From contig NC_090778.1 in assembly GCF_040054535.1 (NCBI RefSeq), positions 8,378,001 to 8,442,000 on the forward strand: a stretch of 64,000 nt of DNA, in the 5' to 3' direction. A program made the position numbers and the translations under genes. This document shows positions 1 through 10,688 of the stretch, in pieces. Positions within the stretch are counted from its first letter, which is position 1. Each line of letters opens with the position of its first letter. The DNA is from Antennarius striatus (lineage: Eukaryota > Chordata > Actinopteri > Lophiiformes > Antennariidae). The notes below the pieces were generated by a model. That model worked only from the letters and a program-made list of their open reading frames with translations. It ran no database searches and was not told the DNA's origin.

Positions 1-388
1 CGCTCAGCTGCAGCCACTCCCTAATCAGTCACCACTCTTCATGTACCCAGCTCAGCCTTCAGTTCTCTGCCAGATTGTTAATGTTCGTCCTGACCTTCCA
101 GCGTTCGTCTCTGGCATATTTGGATTGTGTGTTTGACTCTGCCTGTTTCCCCAGACTCTGCGTGCCCCTCCTCGGATTTGTCTGCCTGGTTCATTGGATT
201 GCCTTCAGTGTTTGACCCGCCTGATTACTGGACTCTGCCTGTTTGCTTGCCGTCTGCCTGAGTCTTCTGTTTGGACTGATTCCCCGGTACCAGAGTTCTG
301 CCTGTCTTATTAAACCTGTTTTTGGACTTGACTCGCCTGCTTCACTGTCGTGCTTTTGGGTTCTCACCACCAGTCTTGTTCGAGCCGT
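1..388 (+). mobile_element. Possible LTR-retrotransposon (LTR) remnant
   Basis: This C/T-rich stretch has many short CTGCCTGTT and GGACTG phrases. It contains a TATTAAA polyadenylation-like signal near 308 and ends in GAGCCGTGA. That composition and ending resemble the 3' part of gypsy-type LTRs common in fish. No coding sequence or matching second LTR is visible in the window, so the assignment is by resemblance only. It is directly abutted by a truncated LINE. Confidence 0.35.
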
Positions 389-976
389 GATATATTTAGG
401 GTCAACAGTCCAGAGCAATGGAGATTGTGGAAAAGAGGTGAAGAAGTGTGTACGGGAAGGGTGGAACGGGTGAAGAAAAATGTCAGGTGTGATGTGTAAT
501 AGAAGAGTTTCAGCTAAAATTAAAGGAAAGGTGTACGAAACTGTGGTGAGACCAGTGATGTTGTTTGGTCTAGAGACAGTGTCACTGAGGAAAAGACAGG
601 AGACAGAGCTGGAGGTAGCAGAGATGAAGATGCTGAGGTTCTCTCTGGGAGTGACCAGGAAGGATAGGATCATGAATGAGTACATCAGAGGGACAGCACA
701 TGTTGGAGGTTTTAGAGATAAAGTCAGAGAGGCCAGACTGAGATGGTTTGGACATGTCCAGAGGAGAGATAGTGAATATATTGGTAGAAGGATGCTGAGT
801 TTTGAACTGCCAGGCAGGAGGCCTAGAGGAAAACCAAAGAGGAAGTTTATGGATGTAGTGAAAGAGGACATGAAGGTAGTTGGTGTGAGAGAAGTGGATG
901 CAGAAGACAGGGTTAGATGGAGGCAACTGATTCACTGTGGCACCCCTGAAGGTAAAAGCCAAAAGGAGAAGAAGTC
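389..976 (+). mobile_element. 5'-truncated RTE-type LINE, 3' end only
   Basis: Homologous to the last ~590 bp of the two full LINEs at 27.2 and 34.5 kb: the C-terminal part of the reverse-transcriptase ORF (YETVVRPVMLFGLETVSL, then the RRPRGKPKRKFMDV tail) and the short 3' tail ending CACCCCTGAAGGTAAAAGCC. The frame is broken near 475 relative to the intact copy; the readable part is 480-1022. It is a typical 5'-truncated retrotransposition product and more diverged than the other two copies, so an older insertion. No convincing target-site duplication was found. Confidence 0.85.
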
Positions 977-1022
977 AGAAGCAGCCATGTTCACATGGGG
1001 CAATCATTGCGGCTCCCATTGA

Positions 1023-1956
1023 AGCAAAAGCACAGGTCACTGATCACCTCAGAGGATGATCACATCCATCTCTTCATTGCAACCTTTGCTTAGCCAATAA
1101 AGGTAATTCTAATAGAAGGTTCAGTCGGAATCTACAAAACTGTAAACCATTAGTGCCTCACACACAATCAATCTGTCAGCACAGAAGATCTTAAACACTC
1201 ACTGAAGTTCAAAGGTGGATGCCAAAGAAAAGTATCACCAATTCAGTTATCTGACCAAAGAGTTGAATAATGGCCCGATTCAAGTTTTTGCTACAAGATG
1301 TGCAAACCCTTGGAACAACTTCTGACATAACATTACAGAACTCCACTTGTTGACACAAATATCGCAATGTCTAACATTATGTAAGTTTGGACAAATCCAA
1401 ATATTGGACAAAGAGGTGGAGCACACACATCTTTTTTTGGTATAATCACCCATGCAGGAAGCCATGTTATTTTTTCAGTATTTGTACAAGATGTTCTTCA
1501 AAAGGCAGAAACACCACAAACATGCCCAGGAGGTCGAAACAACTGAGTTCATTGAAAATCAACGCTATTAGCCTCAAAGATCAAAACAGTTTTCATGTCC
1601 GTCAACATGTGTATTTTAGTATGACACTTTTTAAAGAGAGTGACAGTTTTGGCGACAGACTGGGGCTGCAGGTTTAGTACTTCATTATCGGCTTCATTTA
1701 TCAGATACGAAGTTTAGATATGAAGTTCACATCTTTTCTGATTTTCAAAGACCAAATAGAAAGTCAAGAGACTTCTTACCTAAAAGTTGCTACACACACC
1801 ACAAGCCTTGATTTAGTCACACGACTGCCGTACTGGGTCGTCTAACCACTAAGAGGGTAATTAACTGCCAGAAGTTCAATTATTATTGCTAAATATTTAA
1901 GTTACTAACAATTATTTAATAACTCATTAAAAACTTAATGATACTTTTAGTGGTTA
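1023..1956. other. Non-coding stretch, nothing recognised
   Basis: AT-rich DNA with only short open frames and no splice-flanked homologous segment. It may be part of a long slc2a8 intron, because the next expected exons of that minus-strand gene are not found here. Confidence 0.5.
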
Positions 1957-2320
1957 ACTTAACCTTTTAGGCGGCACGGTGGCGCAGTGGGTAGCGCTAC
2001 CGCCTCACAACACGGCGGACCCGGGTTTGAGTCCCGCTCTGTGCGGAGTTCACATGCTCTCCCCATGTCTGTGTGGGTTCTCTCCGGGTCCTCCAAAAGC
2101 ATGCGCTTCAGGTTGATTGGCTGGTCCAAATTGCCCATAGGAATGAGTGTGTGTGTGTGCATGGTTGTATGTCTTTGTGTGTGGCTCCGCGGTGCACTGG
2201 CGTCATGCCCGGAGTGTCCCCCACCTCACCCCTATGCCGCCGAGATAGGTTCCGGCTCCCCGTGACCCACTGCAGCGGATATAGCGGTGGTAATCTGAAG
2301 ATGACTGACTTAACCTTTTA
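1957..2320 (+). mobile_element. tRNA-headed SINE with target-site duplication
   Basis: The element starts GGCGGCACGGTGGCGCAGTGG. It has an RNA polymerase III A-box-like TGGCGCAGTGG near 1980 and a B-box-like GGTTTGAGTCC near 2025. The body is the familiar fish 'CATGCTCTCCCCATGTCTGTGTGGG' type. Identical 13 bp copies ACTTAACCTTTTA flank it (1957-1969 and 2308-2320), which marks retrotransposition. It lies in antisense within slc2a8. Confidence 0.75.
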
Positions 2321-2927
2321 TGGAAAATATAATTGACATGTACTGTATGTTGTAGTGAAATTTTAATTTGATGTATTGTATAAATATACAGTATATCACT
2401 CCATCTTATTAATTACCTTAATTCAAATTTCTAAGTCATGAATTTTTGAGACATGGTCCAAAATATTTTTGTGAGATCACAGTGAGCTTGATATTTAAAA
2501 TCCAATCAGCTCAGCTGATTTCAGCCAAGTGGATGTTTGTGTCAAATAGAATGAAGTTCTGTCCTGGTTATTGTGAAATATCACATTCACAAGTATATGA
2601 TGGATGTACAGACAACCTGACTGATGCCTATTATCTTTTGATATGAGGGTCTTCAGAAAGCTCTTTATGAAAAACCATGTTGTCAGATGTCTGGTGTTAA
2701 AATTAATATAGATTAATACAAATAGAAAAGACAGACTTCCAATTCTGCATTATATAACCAAAGGATGCTGTAAAGTTGTAATGAATGATTTACAGCTTGT
2801 AAACCTCTGTGTTACAGTCATATTGAGGTTATTCTTTACTCTACGTTGTTCCTTTAAACATTCAGCCAGTTTCAGAAAATCAAATTCCCATTTACGACAG
2901 CAGAAGACGTTCAGATGAGCTACATAC

Positions 2928-4889
2928 CAATGAGATAAGCTCCCATGATGCCGAGCACCACCATGAATTGTACACAGCAGCCTAACATCCCACGTACTCG
3001 CTCATGTGCCGTCTCAGAGATATACAGCTGTATAGGGAGAAAAGAAGAAAAATGCAGAACAGAAGGAAGATCAGAATTTCTGACAGAACAGTAATCGACC
3101 AGCACTCAACAATATTTTATTTTATTGATAGAAAAAACAACGAATGAATCTTGAAAACTTGGGATTTATCAAGCAGGGTCATAATAACTACTTTGTTACT
3201 TCAATAGATACATTTTTGAGTTCTACGATTTACAATAATTTTTGTTAATTATTACATTAATTATTTCAATTATTAGTCAACTAACATTAAAACCTGTGAA
3301 CATTTTTTTGAACCTTATGTATTTTAGTCAAGGCTGGCTAAAGGTGGACTTCCAATGTCACGTGATTTTATCAAATTTCTTTTCTATGAGATACCATATA
3401 TTTTATACAATGACCATTTTAATGTTCTCTGTCTCACTCTAAATTTCTCCAATACTTTGATCACCAGCTCCCATACCTGATGCCTCTCATTAGAACGGAA
3501 TGAAAGTTTGTCTGAAAAAAAAAAAACTGATCCAAGTTATTATGATTTACTCTTAAATTTAGCAGCTGCCGTGCTGAGACATGCTTACTCTTCCTCCCAG
3601 TTTCAGGATGATTCATCAATTAGTTTATGTGTAAAACAACCCTTCCACTAAAGTTAGTGAAAAATTGCTAGGTAATTCTTTTGTGATCCTACTAACACGG
3701 AAACATACATACAAGTTACGGAACCAATGACCTGGTAGAGACAAAAGTTATAATTAATTTTTAAACAACACTGAAAAAGAATGACAAATACTTCTTACTG
3801 GGACAGTGAGTGACGTGACTCCACTAGCAAGGCCAGTGAGTGATCTGCCAAGGTAAAGCATCCACACGTTCTGAGCTGCAACGATGAGAGTGAAGCCAAG
3901 GACGAATGGAAGAGAGCAGAACATCAGGCTGAGCTTCCTGCCGACCTTATCCACCATCCAGCCACCCAGCAGGCCACCCAGTGCCGCTCCCACCGTCACT
4001 ATGGACTAAAAAACAGATCTGAATTTAAAAACAACTTCAGGAAGTTAATAAGGCGTTTTACCTTGAGGTTGACTGACACGCCAAAAAATTTAGATCTGCT
4101 AAGGAATCGTGACTTGCTCAGTAATATTCAGTTTGATGCTAATTTCAATTACAGTAAATTATTTACATCATTATTCTAACACCAAAGTAGCACAACCCCT
4201 CAAAAACAAAGCCATTACCGTACAGTGCTGAATGATTTTATAGACACAGAATTTGTTGGAATTACATAGATGGCATGAACAGTAGAAGAGTTACAGTAGT
4301 TCTAAGAATTTAGTCATTTTCCTGTCCCCGGCAACAGTATTCGGTGCTAAAGGGAAAAATTAGAGACATCCGTTAACAAACCAACAAAAAAAAAAAAAAA
4401 AAAAAATTAGATGCTTGTTATGTGACTTTTTAGTGGATCTTACATTAAACTTCCAGCTCTTCTTTTGAAATGATGATCAACCAGAACAATGTAATGGCCA
4501 GTCATCTAACACTGACTGCATCTGAAATTGTGCATAAATCACTATGTATGCACTACAGTATAGCCATCTTCATCTGGAATAGGTTGTGTAGATTTGTGTG
4601 TATTAAGAAGAACAAAACATGAGTCACACAAGTGTCAAAAAGTGACAGTAAATGTGACTCCAAGTCTACTTCCATGAAGAGAGCGTCCACGTGGGTCATT
4701 CTATAAATATAGAATTGGATGAACTAAATTAGAACATATTTCAATTAAGTCAAGCTCTGCTCATATACAGTGTATTATAAAATGGAGGCAGCCTTGTCAG
4801 GCTGTTGAGCCTCTGCCAGAGACAAGCTAACCTTATCAGAATAAACAGAATACTGTACACTGACTGTCTCATGTTACCATCGGAATGAA

Positions 4890-4985
<96 letters not shown>

Positions 4986-5089
4986 ACACACACAAGAACC
5001 CTAAATGACAAACGTTAAGGACTAAATAGAATAAATCTAAGGCTAATTATGGAAAGCTGTGTCACTGTCTTCTTATTTGAGTATTTCAA

Positions 5090-5120
<31 letters not shown>

Positions 5121-6426
5121 GAGTATATATGATCCAGTGAGGATTTAGATACAAATTACATGTCCATGTTTACCTCTAAACACAAATGTTGTCCCCTACA
5201 AGAAATCGAAGTCAACCAAATTCACTTATGCAACTACAGGAGATCTTTTATGTATTTCTTTATATGATGATTACAGGCTTTAAACTGAAGTCAATCCCAC
5301 AGGGTGCATTAGGGAACCATGTGATGACTAACATTGCTGACAAGATAAAACTACAAGTCAGTGAAGTCATGTGACGTCAAATCGTCATGGCTGCCATCAT
5401 ACCCCAAACCAGGAGGCCTGGTCATCGTTCAGCCGCAGCCGAGGGTCTGAGATCTTGGAGAGTTCAGGAATGGCAGGAGAACTGTATCCCAACACGAACC
5501 CAAAACTCATAGGACCCAGGACAGCTGCAAATGTTGCCAGGTACAAATTTTTATTCTTCACTTTACTGCAAAGAGAAAGAGTAACAGAGAGTTATGAAAA
5601 GGTCGAAGGTCAGTGGGATAAACATGAACACAATCAGCAGCTTTCAAAAAATCCTTCTGCACATTAAGAAGTCCCACTTAAAGAGTAGAGTACCACAGGT
5701 TTTTGCATGTCATTACTTAGAATTCATTTATGTTCATGTTCTATCGACATATAGGGTGATCAAAGAGTGTTAAAAGTTCGATAAAACATGTTTTAACAGT
5801 AGCAGAAAGTAAAATAAATGTTAAAGGCATAACTTGATTTCAGTAAACCTTGTACAGAGTAGTCCTGTGATCATGTCTGATGTTATCAAATGGAGCATTA
5901 TAGAGGTAGATGATTTTACTGATGTTGTAATCAAACATATGACTACTTATCAGTGTGTTTGCAAGCTTCAACTCTTAAGACATTTTTTAATATATCTTTG
6001 TATCTTGGCAGAGCAAACCAACTTCTTTGTGCAGAAGGGTAACACCAAAATTATGATGTAACATTTTTAAAATGTCACCCGACTTGATTGGATCCAACTA
6101 GTTGGCAAAAACTAGACACACTGATCTTTCGAAAAACAGAAAAAGTTCATTTTAACGATTTAAATACCTTAGAATTTTTTGCAAAACCACTGACACGGTT
6201 CTTTAACAAAGCATATTTGTATGTACTAGTTCTGATCACATCTGGCTAATCTTTAGAGTTGATTACACTGATTATACAGAATGCAGTTGAAATGATTATC
6301 TCACTATCGTCCTATTCATTTAACAATTGACCTCAGATAAGCCTCCTGCTCGGACATGAGTCCCGTCGGACTCTCATCTTCACCCTCGGAATCCAGCAGC
6401 CTTCTCCTCTCGCCCTGGATGGCCAT
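2928..6426 (-). CDS. slc2a8: GLUT8-type facilitative sugar transporter, exons 1-4 (partial)
   Basis: Major facilitator superfamily sugar transporter of the GLUT8 class, which moves hexoses across endosomal/lysosomal membranes. Exons on the minus strand are 6426-6332, 5565-5403, 4005-3799 and 3027-2928, all with GT-AG borders and matching phases; together they encode the first ~188 residues. Visible features are an N-terminal ERRRLL dileucine sorting motif (residues 6-11), TM1 with [17 protein letters not shown], the DKVGRK loop motif at 105-110, GRSLTG, and PLYISE at 155-160 (the family usually has PVYISE). Residues around these motifs match GLUT8 rather than the related GLUT6. The start ATG at 6426 follows CAGG and begins MAIQGERRR. 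The remaining two thirds of the protein are not found between 1 and 2927, so they should lie beyond the left edge; loss of the 3' part cannot be excluded. Head-to-head with ttc16. Confidence 0.93.
4890..4994. repeat. (CA)n microsatellite
   Basis: About 105 bp of nearly pure CA repeat with one GA interruption, in slc2a8 intron 2. Confidence 0.98.
5087..5120. repeat. (ATT)n microsatellite
   Basis: About eleven ATT units in slc2a8 intron 2. Confidence 0.95.
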
Positions 6427-7468
6427 CCTGACAGCAGCTGAGCGTTCTGGTCAATACTCGTGATCACCTTTCACATGGATCCCGGGTCAGGCTCGTCTAC
6501 AAATCCCAATCAACACTGAATAAATTGACAATTTGCTGTGACACGTGGACGAAATCGAAGGGAATATACTATATCAAAATAAGTCGCAAACAAAACATCC
6601 ACTCTTTTCAAACATCCTAAAATCAGAAAGCAATCTGTACCGTTTAATTCGCCCCCGACCAGACACCTACCGTCGGAGCTTTCCGTGAATGCTGCTCCTC
6701 ACGCCGGTTTTTTCACGACTCGTTTTGTCAACATTTGAGTCATCTGATCATCTGACCGGAAGACGTTGTTTCCTGATTTCAAAATAAAAGTCGCCTCGCA
6801 GAAAGAAGTTATTACAGTACAGTATATACAGTACAGTATATGAAATGTAAATGTGAAACTACCGCTGTGTCCCAATTCAGTGGTCAGATTATTTGAGTAT
6901 TGCATTTGCAGAATTTTGGATTAATTTCTTACAATATTTGTTAAACTGAACATCTGATCCATTATTTAATCAATGCTAAATCGAATTATTGAGCAAATTC
7001 TTGTTTTCACTGACAAGCCGAAGTTTGTCGAAAGAGAGAAACGCCATGACCGCTAAAAATGGAGTCATTTCTAGATGTAAATCAGTCACCCATTAAAGAT
7101 ATTCACTAAATCTGTAACCAGAATCGTATAGAATCTATATGTTTTACGCATATGCAATATTTTGGTTGTACTTTTAAACAATACTAACAGCGGTGCATGC
7201 TATATATGACACTATATAATCTTGGTGGGATTAAAACGACACGGAAAAGACGTGGTGTTATTATCTTGTTCCAAGTTAAAACTCTTTGTTTAAAGACAGA
7301 ACCCCGCCCGCCTTTAGCTCTAGGAGTGCCGTAGTTGGTTTCTATGGTGACATGTCAATTTACCTGACATAAGCAATTATAAGATGCAGCCTGGATGAGA
7401 AATACAGTACTGTACTGTCATATTGAAGGAGTAGCCTTAGAACTAATATTAGCCATTGCATCGAGACA
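6427..7468. promoter_or_regulatory. Divergent promoter region between slc2a8 and ttc16
   Basis: The ~1 kb between the two start codons contains no coding sequence. As the genes point away from each other, both core promoters should lie here. No clear TATA box is aligned with either gene. The 7338-7351 X-box is listed separately. Confidence 0.6.
7338..7351 (+). promoter_or_regulatory. RFX X-box motif upstream of ttc16
   Basis: GTTTCTATGGTGAC matches the X-box consensus RYYNYYWTRRNRAC at all 14 positions. It sits 118 bp before the ttc16 ATG, the usual distance for X-boxes of ciliary genes bound by RFX factors. Function is inferred from motif and position. Confidence 0.6.
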
Positions 7469-10400
7469 ATGGCCACTGCTGCGAAGAGCAATGAACTCAC
7501 GGTAAACAAATGTTTTTTAATTAGCAGAGTTACCAAGAATCTCCAGCTAACAGCTAAGTAAATGTTGAAAAAGAAGATTAAGATATAGTTCTATTAACAA
7601 AAAAAAAAATCTTTCAGTTTGTTCTGTGGTACAGCTCGAGTGTAAAGTTTTTTTCTGAACTGATTTACCCCCACAGGCTGAAAACCTCCGTTTATTTCTC
7701 ACAGAGCAGCGGGAACATGTCCGGAGACCAGGGCTGCAGGGCAGTCAGATCATCCACAGCAGGGCTGCAGAACTGTGAGAAACATAAATTACATTGAGTA
7801 AAGGGTCTTTGCTTTGTTCTGTGTAAACTTCAAACACAAAGCCAATCTTGTGCCTTCTATATGTTGGTTGATATTATTTCCATTACTATTACTACTATTG
7901 ATGTTTTTCTTTGCAGTTTTGAAAGTGGAAAAGAGGCAGCAGGAAAGTCCAACTACGAGAAGGCTGTGATCTACTTCTCTAAAGCTATCTCACTTCAGCC
8001 AAACCAGGTGCCTAATAAAAGGGAAACCTTACCTGTGTGAAATCCTACTGTATTTAATGACTCATGTTTCAACAGTAAATGATGAGTTTAATGAATTTTA
8101 AATTTATTATATTTTTGTTTGTTTTTTTATTTGTTTTTATATCAAGTATGTCAATTTTTTGTGTCAACCAAAAATGGCATTGAATCAATTTTATTTCTAA
8201 GCTGCTTCTGGTTATAATCCAAAACTCTATGCAAATGTTAAAGCAAACATCAGTTCACCGCAGACCCATGTGTGTGACCTCTCTGCTGGTTTCATTTCAC
8301 CAGTGTGTTCACGTTCCTGATGCTGTTGCTCGTGTCTTCTGGTGCGAGATGTTCTATTGCACTCCAGAGGCACTGTTTGTATTTCTGTACTTCCTCTTTT
8401 TACATTGGTATGAAAATAATCACCAATTGCTTTTTAGACTCAGTTACATGTAAGTCAGGCAGAGGCCTACCTTCAGCTGTGTGACTTTCAGTCAGCAGCG
8501 GCCTGCTATAACAGGGCGGAACTCCTGGAGCCCACAGCCTTTAGGACCCGTTTAAGCTTCATCTACTATCTCCAGGTATGACTCTCCAGAGCACATCTCT
8601 GATCAGGTGGGAGTTTAATGCTTTTCCTGAAGTATGGACACAAATATAGTATCAGAACAAATGAGTGACATCCTAATAAACACTAGTAAATGGGTTTGTT
8701 TTTATGAGTAACCTGCTACTCACTGAGAAAGGTACGGCGCTATAGGAAACGCTCAGCTGATTTGTTGATTTAGATAGCCTAAGTAAAATGGTTTATGTCT
8801 GTTTATGATCAAAAATAGTAATGTTGTATACAAGAAATTAAATTATTCATCATAGTAGCATTAACCAAACATTTGAATTGTCTAAACAGATTTGATTTGT
8901 CAGTCAAAATTTAATTTCCAGAGCAGGAAACAATTATTATGTTTCTGTGATTCTGATGATACACTTATTACAAGGCAGCCTTTATGGAAAAAAATCTGAT
9001 AAATGTCTAGACTTCAAAAATTTAATGGGGCTCGTTGTGTTTCGTCTCATCCCCAGGGTCAGTGCTTGTTTGATCAAGGTTTTTACCAGGTGGCCCTGGA
9101 GACCTTTGGCAAAGCTGCAGAGATGAAGCCTGGCTGTAGGGCCTACGAGGTCAGAAGGTCAGGACCCACACTGCTAAACCCAGAGTAAAGTTGTGCTTTT
9201 GTGCTTGGACTGACATAATTAACCTGAAAACAACATTTTGTTGTTATACAGACATGTCCTGTATGTTTCAATATATTACCATAACACATGAAATAAATTA
9301 TAGGACATTTACTCATATTTGAGAAGCTTGAAGTACTGCTGTGTGATAGATTTGATATTTGCAATACAGTTTTGTTATTTATGATTCTCATTCTGGTTTT
9401 GTTTGTAATCGACCCATTTTGCTCATTAATGTATTTTGTATCTTTCAACCCAGACTGGCCTGTCTGACAGCTGCAGGCCACCATGGTGACTGTCTGAAGC
9501 TGGTGAATGACTGGATGCTGTCTGATGGTCACACCTCTGACCTTTACATCCTCAGAGCTAGACTGCACAAACTACTTAACAAGGTTACAAATGCAGGGAC
9601 CGTTTATACTTCAAGCGCCTGATGAACAGCAGTATATGCTCTTTACATTTCATGTTAGCTGGTGTTAATCATGAGTCAAGATAATTCATGAGAGAAAGAT
9701 GAGTATTACCTTGTAAGAGAAAAAGACTATGTTTGTACTGGTCAAAGTTGCATTCTCACTATAAAAAATAAAACAAAGCATGGGCTTTTTCTCATGCAGA
9801 CATTGCTCTGTTATGAAGACATTAAGTCGGCGTTGGCATTGAACCCCACGTGTCCCAATGCTGGAGTCATGCTACTGCAGAGTCATGAAGTTAGTGAACA
9901 GGCTAGACAGAAAGCTGTGGACAGAGCCTTGACTGGTCAGCTGCCTGAAGCCCTCTGCTTGACCAATATTGCTCTGGAGTACTGCCAACAAAACGCATGG
10001 CTCTACATGTTCAGGTGAGTCCAACCAATGTGAAAAATACATGACATTTTACAAATGAGAGTATAGAAGGATGATTCCTGTGGAACACATCTCTCAGTTA
10101 CAAAATCACTCTCTTCTGTGAAGTCTCATCATCTAAGGACAGTGCTCTTGTGGCTCAGAACTTTGACCTTTCATCTGAAAGGATCTCAACAGTATAGCGT
10201 GTATTCTGGGGTCACCCTCTGAGTCACCAGGAACTATCTAGATTTTCCACAATCAACTTGTTTTCCAGGCTGTCCATTCCTTCAGGTGGACAGAGAGGAT
10301 GAGAAATTGATTCGGACAACTTAACAACAATCCTCAACCATTTTCCTCCCACAAAACTTCTGTCCATCAGGGGGATTCTGCATCGGCGCCTTAAAGACTT

Positions 10401-10657
10401 CAGAGCAGCCATTGAAGATCTCATCCAGGCTGTGGAGCTAAGTGAGGAGAAGGAGGAGATCAGAGGTCAATCAGAGGCCTTTGTACAAGAGGAGGCCCAT
10501 TTTCAACTGGTTCTCACCTTCAATGACCTTGCCATTCAGTGCTTCAGCAGACGCCTCTTTGCTGAGGCCACTCTGCTTCTCAACAAGGCCATCGAGGAGG
10601 AGAAGGGGCAGGCAGGCCTCTACTTAAACCGTGGAGGTGAGGTTTGGACTGTGTGTA

Positions 10658-10688
<31 letters not shown>

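Noticed and set aside
1978..2030. tRNA gene at the A-box/B-box pairs (also 30.5, 30.8, 40.6 and 60.5 kb)
   Set aside because: No cloverleaf or acceptor stem; these are SINE heads with long non-tRNA bodies.
3799..4005. slc2a6 (GLUT6), which neighbours MYMK in humans, as the identity of the transporter
   Set aside because: [28 protein letters not shown] and [11 protein letters not shown] match GLUT8, not GLUT6.
4750..4995. Open frames through (CA)n/(GT)n tracts giving poly-CV, poly-HT or poly-YLSI peptides, here and at every other microsatellite (e.g. 26.8, 34.2, 38.1, 41.0, 43.1, 50.5 and 58.2 kb)
   Set aside because: Dinucleotide and tetranucleotide repeats lack stops by composition; no coding evidence.
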